Assembly (NCBI GenBank): GCA_002083565.1
Contig: MSXM01000076.1
Span: 33,146 to 45,607 of the forward strand
Reading direction: 5' to 3'
DNA from: Nitrospira sp. ST-bin4
Lineage (GTDB): Bacteria > Nitrospirota > Nitrospiria > Nitrospirales > Nitrospiraceae
Length of the DNA: 12,462 nucleotides
The notes below the pieces were generated by a model. It did not search any database. It was not told the origin of the DNA and saw nothing but the letters and a program-made list of their open reading frames with translations. This document shows positions 5,085 through 11,334 of the stretch, piece after piece (the first letter of the stretch is position 1; the number at the start of each line of letters is the position of its first letter). The translations under genes and the position numbers were made by a program.

Positions 5085-6035
5085 AGGCCGGCAGTCTGCA
5101 GTGCGCTTCGCGGTAATCGGTCCCCAACCTCCGGTGTTGTTGACGAACGATCCCTCGATTCTTGTCGCCTCCTTCAATCCCTCCCGGACGAGGAGAAGAC
5201 TGTCTTCCTGCACATAGCTGCCGTTTTCCCACCGTAAGTAGACGCTATCGCCGAGTATCACGGTTTCAACCGGCAGCGGAATGTTGGGCGGTGTCTGTCC
5301 GGCCGGGGGGAAGGTGATGACAGTTTTCTGTTCCTGATGTTGCCGGTGGTTGTGAATCGTCCACTGCCACGTCCCGCAGAGGCGCGCCAGGCCTCGGGCC
5401 TGCCTCACGCGATCCTTCCACTCACGGAGTGACCACCAGGCGGTCAGCGCGTCCTGATGTGCCTCAAATGCCACCCGATGGGCTGCAAGGAGCAGGGCTG
5501 TCCGTCTCGTCTGAGACTCGGATTGAGCCGAATCCGGCGGCCATTGTTCCGTCAAGAGTCGAATGAGTTCAGAAAGAGACGGCAGGTGACTGCCGGCATT
5601 CATCCACTCTTGCCGGGCGGTAGAAGGTGTCCCTGCGGCAATTGAGGCGGCCAAGGTTTCGTCACTGGCGCGCCGGATGGAATCGGCCAATTGCCATGCC
5701 GCAAGCGCCGCCATCAGCTCATGGGCGGACTGAGCCAATTCGGCAAGGCCCAATTCCTTGGCTACAGCGGCCGACAATCCCTTGGCGCCCAATATGTTGG
5801 CGGCATCCTTCAATCCGAGGACAGGACCGATGGCCGATGTGAACAGCGCCATGGCGCCGGTATTTGAATCGATCGTGGTGAGTTGAGCGGATCGGTCGGC
5901 GACAACCTCCGCCAGGAGGGCCGGCGAAGCTTGCAGGGCGGGAGCTGCCGTCGCTGGCGTGTTGATGCAGGCAAGTACCGCCATCACAAGGGCGATCCCG
6001 ACGCCATGCGGCGCGAGATGATCACGAGTCCGCAT
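5082..6035 (-). CDS. Exported protein of unknown function with conserved C-terminal domain
   Basis: A 317-aa protein. Residues 12-31 form an export signal, ending either at TPATAA (signal peptidase I) or at a lipobox VLAC with C23. If the latter, it would be a substrate of Lgt. Residues 35-215 are alanine-rich and helical. From about residue 222, GTWQWTIHN opens a beta-rich module with a VILGDSVYLRWE strand and a distinctive EGSFVNNTGGWG stretch before the end. I know no function for it. The frame runs up to 6128, but the extra N-terminus is translated heptad repeat, so the ATG at 6035 is preferred although its ribosome binding site is weak. The stop TAG coincides with the edge of the palindromic element. 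Removing the element and one TA leaves the same TAG. Confidence 0.7.
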   Translation of the reverse strand: MRTRDHLAPHGVGIALVMAVLACINTPATAAPALQASPALLAEVVADRSAQLTTIDSNTGAMALFTSAIGPVLGLKDAANILGAKGLSAAVAKELGLAELAQSAHELMAALAAWQLADSIRRASDETLAASIAAGTPSTARQEWMNAGSHLPSLSELIRLLTEQWPPDSAQSESQTRRTALLLAAHRVAFEAHQDALTAWWSLREWKDRVRQARGLARLCGTWQWTIHNHRQHQEQKTVITFPPAGQTPPNIPLPVETVILGDSVYLRWENGSYVQEDSLLLVREGLKEATRIEGSFVNNTGGWGPITAKRTADCRP

Positions 6036-6059
6036 CACCCGTTCAGCGAGGCGCCGGAT

Positions 6060-6168
6060 AATGGTAAGTGGCAAGTAGCGAGTGGCATGTGGTTCGGAGC
6101 GGATGATCCGGATTGAAGCATTAACCATTTTCCATTACCCATTGCCCTTCACCTATCCGCCATCGGCT
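6060..6168. repeat. Heptad-repeat block in two opposed arms
   Basis: Five head-to-tail 7-nt units at 6060-6094 fit ARTGGYR (AGTGGCA occurs twice). Seven more at 6120-6168 fit ATTNCCC-like units, which resemble the complement of the first set. The arms flank about 25 nt. The block can therefore fold on itself. It lies downstream of the dienelactone-hydrolase-like gene and upstream of the 317-aa gene. The 42 nt at 6056-6097 are shared, in inverse orientation, with 2788-2829. Confidence 0.65.
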
Positions 6169-6190
6169 CTTCGGCTGAAATCCAGGTTTA

Positions 6191-6991
6191 TTATGTTCCC
6201 TGGAAACAGGCTTTGAGAAAGGCAGCGGTCCGTTCCCATGCCAATGCCGTGGCGTCGGCTCGATAGGCATCCGGTTTCATCTCATTACAGAATGCGTGGG
6301 GCACGTCCGGATAGGTCTGGATCTCTGTCCGTTTCCCGTATTCTGCGGCGGCCGCGCGCAGCTCCTGGACTTGTTCCTCGGTCGCCCAAGTATCTTTGCC
6401 GGCCTGGTGATACAGCACGGGCGATGTGAGGTCGTTCATCAGTTCCCTGGGTTGGACCATTCTGCCGTAGTAGGACACGACCGCGCGTAATCGCTTACGT
6501 TGGCAGGCGAAGCGCAGCGCATACGAACCGCCCATGCCGTAACCCACCACTCCATGGATATTACGTTTTGCCATAGTGCGTGTATTCAGATACTCGCAGC
6601 AGGTATTGATGTCCGTCAGGACCTGCGTCTCGTTCTGTTTGTCTTGCAGCGCCGCGGCGACCTCGTCGTTGGCCGTCACCATTCCACCCAGGCGGCCGTA
6701 CAGATTGGGAATAATGACCATGTAGCCTTCGCAGGCCAGTCGCGCACCGAGGTCTTTCATTTGCCCGGTCAACCCCCAGCGATCGTGGAGCAGTACCAGG
6801 CCGGGATACAGACCTGCCGCTTGTGGCCAGAACAGCAGACTGTCGATCTGGTGCTCTTTCGGCATCCGTGTTTTGAAATAGGGATCGACCATTTGGTCGG
6901 TGTGCGTGGGAATGGGGATTCCGCTCGAAAACCGCGCGGTTCCTGTCCCGATCTGTTGCAAGGTGAACGGCGCCGATTGTGTCTGTGTCAT
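6191..6991 (-). CDS. Dienelactone hydrolase-fold protein lacking the nucleophile
   Basis: A 266-aa alpha/beta-hydrolase of the dienelactone hydrolase family (PF01738). Visible blocks are PGLVLLHDRWGL (63-74), YMVIIPNLYGRLGG (90-103), HGVVGYGMGGSYALRFA (146-162), AGKDTW (197-202) and YPDVPHAF (227-234). The acid D200 and base H232 of the triad are present. The nucleophile position in GxCxGG is Gly (G152, codon GGC; a single change from TGC). The glutamate that normally follows the first strand is replaced in HDRWG. About 35 extra residues precede the fold. The protein is either inactive, or a binder or regulator, or uses other chemistry. It has no signal peptide, so it is cytoplasmic. The ATG has no ribosome binding site but lies 7 nt after a good -10 box. 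Confidence 0.82.
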   Translation of the reverse strand: MTQTQSAPFTLQQIGTGTARFSSGIPIPTHTDQMVDPYFKTRMPKEHQIDSLLFWPQAAGLYPGLVLLHDRWGLTGQMKDLGARLACEGYMVIIPNLYGRLGGMVTANDEVAAALQDKQNETQVLTDINTCCEYLNTRTMAKRNIHGVVGYGMGGSYALRFACQRKRLRAVVSYYGRMVQPRELMNDLTSPVLYHQAGKDTWATEEQVQELRAAAAEYGKRTEIQTYPDVPHAFCNEMKPDAYRADATALAWERTAAFLKACFQGT

Positions 6992-6998
6992 AGGAATG

Positions 6999-7028
6999 AA
7001 TATAGGGAGCCGTTTGCGCGAATGTCAA
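6999..7028 (-). promoter_or_regulatory. Sigma-70 promoter for a probably leaderless mRNA
   Basis: On the minus strand a perfect TTGACA (7023-7028) is followed after 18 nt by TATATT (6999-7004). The ATG of the dienelactone-hydrolase-like gene begins 8 nt after the -10 box, so transcription would start at or one base before its A. No Shine-Dalgarno sequence could exist on that mRNA. Confidence 0.6.
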
Positions 7029-7042
7029 CGGATGGCTCAGCA

Positions 7043-7059
7043 GCGTATCTCGTGACGCG
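7043..7059. repeat. Single copy of the 17-nt heptad segment
   Basis: GCGTATCTCGTGACGCG differs at one base from 8177-8193, the left arm of the inverted repeat after the oxidoreductase gene. It lies just upstream of the dienelactone-hydrolase-like gene's promoter, in the divergent spacer 6992-7191. The two copies flank the oxidoreductase gene about 1.1 kb apart. Confidence 0.5.
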
Positions 7060-7108
7060 TCGATCGTCTCTCGCGTTCAGAGACTAAATTGTGTCATTCT
7101 TGTTTGTG

Positions 7109-7136
7109 TTTCACGCTTCACGAACGACGAGTGACG
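7109..7136. repeat. Tandem degenerate heptamers (4 units)
   Basis: Four 7-nt units starting at 7109, 7116, 7123 and 7130 end in ACG each time (TTTCACG, then CTTCACG). They lie in the spacer between the divergent hydrolase-like and oxidoreductase genes, 56 nt before the latter's start. Confidence 0.55.
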
Positions 7137-7191
7137 CAGATCAGTGTGCCGGTGGCGCTAGGGTAAGCAATCATGAGTCAGGGGGTATGAG

Positions 7192-8175
7192 ATGCACAGG
7201 AGGCCACTTGGCATTGGGTTGATCGGAGTCGGGCGTCACGGTCTTCGCTATGCCCGGCATATTCTTCATGATCTGCCCTCTGTGTCTCTCAAGGCGGTCT
7301 GCCGCCGGAATCCCGCCCAAGGCCTCGATCTTCCCGGTGCTGAGTCTGTCACGGTGTATGGGCAAGCCCGTGCGTTGATTGAGGATCCAGCCGTCGAGGC
7401 CATTATCGTCGTCACGCCTCCGGTCTTTACCCGTGAAATTTGCAAGTCGGCGGTTCGGGCTCGCAAACCACTGTTGGTCGAGAAGCCGTTGGCGGCTTCG
7501 GCAGCTGATGCAGAGGCTATGGTGTCGGAGGCGCGAGAAGCCGGCGTGCCGTTGATGACGGCCCAGACGTTGCGGTTTGACTCCACGATCCAGGAAATGC
7601 GGAAGCGAGGACATCTGATCGGGCGCTCCGAGCGGCTGCGGTTGACCAGTCATATTGAAATAAAGGCAACCACTCCCGGACATGCTGACGGCTACGCCAA
7701 ACGGGGGGCTTTGCTGGAAATCGGCGTTCATATGCTGGATCTTGTCCGATTCCTGACCGGCGAGGAGGTGCAGGAGGTTCGCTGTACGATGGATCGTCTG
7801 CCGCCGACCGCGCCGGAGACCGTCGTGTCGGCTCAGTTGACGACCGTCGGAGGGACGGCCTGTGTGCTCGACATTGCGCGGGTACCGGAGGGACGTGTCG
7901 GATCAGCAGAGTGGATTGGATTGCAGGGGCGATTGCAAGCCGACTGGATCAGTCGTCGGCTTCGTTGGATCGGCAACAGTGAGAGCCAGGAATGGGAGTT
8001 TTCTCCATCGCAAACGGTACTTGCGACTCTAATGGCGTTTCTCGAGGCTGTGGAGCAGCGCAGGCCCATGCCGATCACGGGCGAGGACGGGCTCCGTGCC
8101 GTCCAGATCGCGGAGGCCTGCTACCGTTCGGCTGAAACAGGCGGCGCTCCCGTCCTCGTCGATCGTCGTTCGTGA
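7192..8175 (+). CDS. Gfo/Idh/MocA family NAD(P)-dependent oxidoreductase
   Basis: A 327-aa cytoplasmic enzyme. The N-terminal Rossmann domain has GLIGVGRHG (9-17), an acceptor strand LKAVCRRNP, and the family's EKP motif (E97, K98, P99), in which the lysine is catalytic. The C-terminal alpha/beta substrate domain has TAQTLRFD (123-130) and GALLEIGVHMLDLVRFL (172-188), the family's G-x-H-x-x-D block with H180 and D183. Family members oxidise or reduce sugars, inositols and related compounds. The substrate cannot be read from this sequence and the neighbours do not help. An AGGGGG box about 8 nt before the ATG supports the start. The gene stands alone, ending at the first heptads of an 18-bp inverted repeat. 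Confidence 0.88.
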   Translation: MHRRPLGIGLIGVGRHGLRYARHILHDLPSVSLKAVCRRNPAQGLDLPGAESVTVYGQARALIEDPAVEAIIVVTPPVFTREICKSAVRARKPLLVEKPLAASAADAEAMVSEAREAGVPLMTAQTLRFDSTIQEMRKRGHLIGRSERLRLTSHIEIKATTPGHADGYAKRGALLEIGVHMLDLVRFLTGEEVQEVRCTMDRLPPTAPETVVSAQLTTVGGTACVLDIARVPEGRVGSAEWIGLQGRLQADWISRRLRWIGNSESQEWEFSPSQTVLATLMAFLEAVEQRRPMPITGEDGLRAVQIAEACYRSAETGGAPVLVDRRS

Positions 8176-8260
8176 CGCGTATCTCGTGAAGCGCAGGATT
8201 GAGACAGCGTGCAACTTACCTTCGTTTGCGAGATGCGAGATACGCTTCACGAGATACGCG
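8176..8260. repeat. Perfect 18-bp inverted repeat between convergent genes
   Basis: CGCGTATCTCGTGAAGCG (8176-8193) is exactly reverse-complemented at 8243-8260 around a 49-nt loop. It begins on the base after the oxidoreductase stop codon and ends 5 nt before the stop of the convergent RAM-domain gene. The loop's right part repeats GCGAGAT in tandem, again with period 7. This is a likely shared transcription barrier, without a T-tract. Confidence 0.65.
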
Positions 8261-8265
8261 CGTTG

Positions 8266-8499
8266 TTATTCCGCCACAATATGTGTGTCGGTTTCTTCGA
8301 CTCCGTCGATCGCATGAATCTTGCTGATCACGACGTCCGAGAGCGAGCGCTCGTCCTGTACGTTGATAAAAACAAAAATGTCGGGCCGTCCGAAACAAGG
8401 ATGGGCCTGCTCAATACCGGCAATGCGCTTGAGTGACGCGACGACGTCCTTCGTTTTTCCTGTTTTGACCTTGATCAGAATGTACGCTCTGGTTGCCAT
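8266..8499 (-). CDS. Stand-alone RAM (Lrp/AsnC ligand-binding) domain protein
   Basis: A 77-aa protein that is a single RAM domain (PF01037) with a beta-alpha-beta-beta-alpha-beta order: AYILIKVKTGK, a helix KDVVASLKRI, IEQAHPCFGRPDIFVFINV, a helix SLSDVVISKIHAI, and VEETDTHIV. Full Lrp/AsnC regulators carry an additional N-terminal helix-turn-helix; here it is absent and there is no upstream coding room for it. Free-standing RAM proteins assemble as oligomers and bind amino acids or related ligands, and may modulate full-length regulators. An AAGGAGGA box 5 nt before the ATG fixes the start. It converges with the oxidoreductase gene. The frame is intact, so it is not a fragment. Confidence 0.88.
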   Translation of the reverse strand: MATRAYILIKVKTGKTKDVVASLKRIAGIEQAHPCFGRPDIFVFINVQDERSLSDVVISKIHAIDGVEETDTHIVAE

Positions 8500-8590
8500 G
8501 GGTTCCTCCTTATAATAGTGGTCGTTTCCGAAGTGTGGTGTGTAAGCGGCAGAACAGTAATGCCATGTTCACTTTTACTAGATGCATGAT

Positions 8591-9247
8591 TCAGTATGCT
8601 CCCGTTCCCGGCATTGTCTTCCGATGAGCTGCGAAGACCGCGTGAAAGTCTTGGCCGTTTGAGGCGAGCGCCTCTTTCCCGTCTTTCACCAGCTGCATGA
8701 ATTGCCGGAAGTCTTCCACCGACAGGTTGACCGTCTTGAGCCCCGGCGCCAGCGTCTCGAGTGCCTCCGCTGGTGTGCGGGCAGCCGTTTCCGCGAGCGC
8801 TTCCAAAACATCCGACGTCCATCCGTTCGCTTGGAATTGCGCCATAACGTCTGGAGCTTGCTTCCCACGCGAGGACTCCACAGCGCGACGCATGAAATGT
8901 TGCAGGTCGGGATCTGTGCTTTTGGTAAACAGCAACTGCAGTTGTATCACAGACTTGATGATGCGGTCGGCTTCTTTGGTGCCTTCCGGCGGGAGGATAC
9001 GCGCCTGTTCGAGTGTGGCAAGAACCGCCATCGCCGATCCGACGTGAGGCGACGCGGGTTTTCCAGGCCGTTGCACCTGGATTGCAGAAGCAGACGGGGC
9101 GGCAGATGAAGAGACAGGGAGAGTCATGTCCCAAGAAGAAAGCAAGAAGTTGCCGATAATCAAAATGGCGACCAGACAAGACTTCCGTGTAGATCTCGGG
9201 AGAGCTGAAACGAGGGGTTCCTCCGGACGCACACACCAGAGGCGCAT
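8591..9247 (-). CDS. Hypothetical exported protein
   Basis: A 218-aa protein with a probable signal sequence: basic residues RSTRK at 18-22, a hydrophobic core LVAILIIGNFLLSS at 25-38, and cleavage possible after SSSAA near residue 50. The mature part is predominantly helical, with no cysteines or recognisable domain. It contains repeated amphipathic helices, such as ADRIIKSVIQLQLLF and VEDFRQFMQLVKDGKEAL. I do not recognise the family. The ATG at 9247 has no ribosome binding site but lies 8 nt after a perfect TATAAT, pointing to leaderless or nearly leaderless translation. The next ATG, at codon 41, would remove the signal sequence. The gene starts 38 nt from the palindromic element. Confidence 0.6.
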   Translation of the reverse strand: MRLWCVRPEEPLVSALPRSTRKSCLVAILIIGNFLLSSWDMTLPVSSSAAPSASAIQVQRPGKPASPHVGSAMAVLATLEQARILPPEGTKEADRIIKSVIQLQLLFTKSTDPDLQHFMRRAVESSRGKQAPDVMAQFQANGWTSDVLEALAETAARTPAEALETLAPGLKTVNLSVEDFRQFMQLVKDGKEALASNGQDFHAVFAAHRKTMPGTGAY

Positions 9248-9255
9248 AGCAGCGG

Positions 9256-9261
9256 ATTATA
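9256..9261 (-). promoter_or_regulatory. Perfect -10 box next to the start of the exported protein gene
   Basis: TATAAT on the minus strand lies 8 nt before the ATG at 9247. No good -35 is seen at 16-18 nt. That region adjoins the palindromic element at 9285-9410, which may supply or have displaced upstream promoter sequence. Confidence 0.45.
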
Positions 9262-9284
9262 CAGAGTTGGGCAGATGGCCGCTA

Positions 9285-9410
9285 GCAGGATGCTGAAAAA
9301 GTCCGCCAGCGGCGTTCTCGCATCGCTCCGAGGCTCACCGTACGGCGCGGAGTACGCTTCGCCGCTTCGCTCGCTGCGGCCTTGCTGGACGGCCATTTTG
9401 AGCATCCTGC
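9285..9410. mobile_element. MITE-like palindromic element, 126 bp
   Basis: GCAGGATGCT (9285-9294) is perfectly inverted at 9401-9410. Partial pairing continues inward, with CCAGC and GCTGG (9306-9310 and 9384-9388). The palindrome closes on CGTAC (9339-9343) and GTACG (9352-9356), centred exactly on the element's midpoint. It encodes no protein. Sharp ends, symmetry and position between divergent genes suggest a non-autonomous mobile or structural repeat. No clear target duplication is seen. The rest of the 9248-9580 spacer holds only the promoters at each side. Confidence 0.7.
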
Positions 9411-9514
9411 GTGGCTACTTGATGTTGTCTCATACCTCGGGATTTGCGATAGCTTCAAGGGACAGCATGAGTTTCTCTGCAGTCTGCCAGTGCCGACAAC
9501 GGTGAGAGGTTCTA

Positions 9515-9543
9515 TTGAAACCTATCTAAATAGTTTCTATAAT
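9515..9543 (+). promoter_or_regulatory. Sigma-70 promoter of comM
   Basis: TTGAAA (9515-9520) and a perfect TATAAT (9538-9543) are separated by exactly 17 nt. Transcription would start near 9550, leaving a leader of about 30 nt. The spacer carries an imperfect palindrome, GAAACcTAT...ATAGTTTC (9517-9537), placed as an operator would be, though no regulator is identified. Confidence 0.7.
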
Positions 9544-9580
9544 TGCGCCTCTTTCCGGGCATAGAAAGGCTGCTGTCGGC

Positions 9581-11110
9581 ATGCTCGCCAAGGTTACGAG
9601 CGCGGCGCTCGTCGGTCTCGATGCCCATCTGGTAGATGTTGAAGTCGACATTTCAGGCGGCCTTCCCCAGTTTTCCGTCGTCGGTTTGCCCGATGCCACC
9701 GTCAAGGAAAGCCGGGATCGGGTCCGCTCCGCGCTGAAGAACACCGGGTTTCATTTTCCTGCCAAGCGGATCACGGTGAATCTTGCCCCGGCCGGCATCA
9801 AGAAGGAAGGGTCCGGGCTCGATCTGGCCATCGCCATCGGCATTCTCGTCGCCGAAGACGTGATTCCACAGGCAACACTGAGTCATCGTGTCTTGCTCGG
9901 AGAACTGTCGCTGGATGGCCGGGTGAAACCGATCACAGGCGCGCTGTCGTTCGGACTCGCTTGCCGCAAGGGGTATGAGCTGATGCTTCCGGCCGATAAC
10001 GGCCCTGAAGCCGCACTGGTTGAAGGGGTGCGCGCATACCCGATCCACACGCTGCCGCAGGCCGTGGAATTTCTCAAAGGGGTCCAAGTCGTCGCGCCGA
10101 GTCTGTCGAACTATGGCATGTTGGAATCGTCAAGGCCGGTGGAGGATGAAGACTTTGCTGATGTCCGTGGCCAGGACCATGCGAAACGGGCGCTCGAAGT
10201 GGCGGCGGCAGGCGGGCATAACGTCCTGATGGTCGGTCCTCCCGGATCCGGCAAGACCATGCTGGCGCGCCGGTTCCCGTCGATTCTCCCGTTGTTGGAT
10301 TTGGAAGAAGCAATTGAAACCACGCGCGTGCACAGCGTTGCCGGACAACTCGCTCCCGATCGGCCCCTCTTGATGGTCCGCCCGTTTCGGGCTCCGCATC
10401 ATAGCATCTCCGATGCCGGCCTGGTCGGTGGCGGGACGGTGCCGAAACCGGGAGAAGTGTCGCTCGCGCACAACGGGGTGTTGTTTCTCGACGAGTCGCC
10501 CGAATTCAAACGGGGTGTGTTGGAAGGCCTCCGGCAGCCGCTTGAAGACGGACAGGTTACATTGACGAGGGCCAGCGGGTCGCTGAAGTATCCCGCGCGG
10601 TTCATGCTGGTCGCCGCCATGAATCCCTGCCCTTGCGGGTATTACGGGGACCGATCGAGGCCCTGCGTCTGCACGGTCACACAGATCCGCCGTTATCGCG
10701 CGAAACTCTCCGGTCCCTTGCTCGATCGGCTGGATATCCATCTGGACGTGCCGCCTGTGCCGGTGCGTGAACTGCGCGCGGAACTTCCGTCGGCAGAAAC
10801 TTCTGCGGCGATTCGCGCGCGCGTCGTGGCGGCTCGAGACCGCCAGCGCCGGCGGTATCGAAGCGACGGATTCTATACGAATGCCCAGTTGAAGCCGCGC
10901 CAGGTGAAGCGGTATTGTGGGCTCGACCAGCATGCACAGGACTTGCTGGAACAGGCCATGACCAGGCTGCGACTCTCGGCACGGGCGCATGGACGCATTC
11001 TGCGCGTGGCGCGGACCATTGCCGATTTAGCCGAGTCTGATAAGATTGAGGCCATGCATATTGCAGAGGCCATTCAGTATCGCTCGTTCGACCGCAATCC
11101 GGAGGCGTGA
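9581..11110 (+). CDS. comM: YifB/ComM family AAA+ ATPase (Mg-chelatase-like)
   Basis: A 509-aa protein of normal family length. The N-terminal ChlI-like domain (about 20-140) contains DVEVDISGGLPQFSVVGLPD and VNLAPAGIKKEGSGLDLAIA. The AAA+ domain has Walker A GPPGSGKT at 219-226 and Walker B VLFLDE at 300-305. A cysteine cluster CPC...CVC (C350, C352, C362, C364) sits in the ATPase domain, and the Mg-chelatase C-terminal domain follows (about 400-505). ComM is a hexameric helicase that promotes branch migration during integration of transforming DNA; YifB homologues are also widespread in bacteria not known to be competent. The ATG is preceded by AAAGG about 12 nt upstream and by a strong promoter. 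Two small genes follow at operon spacing. Confidence 0.93.
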   Translation: MLAKVTSAALVGLDAHLVDVEVDISGGLPQFSVVGLPDATVKESRDRVRSALKNTGFHFPAKRITVNLAPAGIKKEGSGLDLAIAIGILVAEDVIPQATLSHRVLLGELSLDGRVKPITGALSFGLACRKGYELMLPADNGPEAALVEGVRAYPIHTLPQAVEFLKGVQVVAPSLSNYGMLESSRPVEDEDFADVRGQDHAKRALEVAAAGGHNVLMVGPPGSGKTMLARRFPSILPLLDLEEAIETTRVHSVAGQLAPDRPLLMVRPFRAPHHSISDAGLVGGGTVPKPGEVSLAHNGVLFLDESPEFKRGVLEGLRQPLEDGQVTLTRASGSLKYPARFMLVAAMNPCPCGYYGDRSRPCVCTVTQIRRYRAKLSGPLLDRLDIHLDVPPVPVRELRAELPSAETSAAIRARVVAARDRQRRRYRSDGFYTNAQLKPRQVKRYCGLDQHAQDLLEQAMTRLRLSARAHGRILRVARTIADLAESDKIEAMHIAEAIQYRSFDRNPEA

Positions 11111-11121
11111 GGAGTTCTGTC

Positions 11122-11334
11122 GTGTCGACCGTCAAAGTATTTCTCTGGTGGTTTCTCATCGGCGCGACAATGGCACTGTCGGTTATCATGCTGCAAGGCG
11201 GGATCCGGGAAGTGATGGAGGCGCAAGGGTCTGTCTGGGATCTCAAGCTTGCAGAGTTGATGATTACGATTACGGGAGGAGGGCTGTTGGCCGGTTGCAT
11301 CGCCTTGATCCTCGACCGCATTAAGAAAGCGTGA
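11122..11334 (+). CDS. Hypothetical small membrane protein, comM operon
   Basis: A 70-aa protein with two transmembrane segments, about residues 5-25 and 46-64, and a basic C-terminal tail (DRIKKA). The loop between them, REVMEAQGSVWDLKLAELM, is charged. No family is recognised. GTG at 11122 is chosen because GAGGAG ends 7 nt upstream, overlapping the comM stop region; the gap to comM is 11 nt. Its stop overlaps the next gene's GTG as GTGA, so the three genes are probably co-transcribed and translationally coupled. Confidence 0.65.
   Translation: MSTVKVFLWWFLIGATMALSVIMLQGGIREVMEAQGSVWDLKLAELMITITGGGLLAGCIALILDRIKKA

Noticed and set aside
6036..6128. N-terminal extension of the 317-aa protein (31 extra codons)
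   Set aside because: This stretch is translated heptad repeat, similar to another repeat copy at 2788-2829. The signal peptide begins properly at the ATG at 6035.
7173..7190. Five-codon mini-frame ending just before the oxidoreductase start
   Set aside because: The upstream -10-like TAGGGT is poor, the frame is too short to judge, and the main gene has its own AGGGGG box.
10..8260. CRISPR array as explanation for the short repeats
   Set aside because: Units are 7 nt, contiguous without spacers, and degenerate. No cas gene is present.
8475..9236. 253-codon minus-strand frame overlapping the exported-protein gene
   Set aside because: It is another frame of the same strand, with no signal peptide or domain and no start signal. 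It also runs over the start of the RAM-domain gene.
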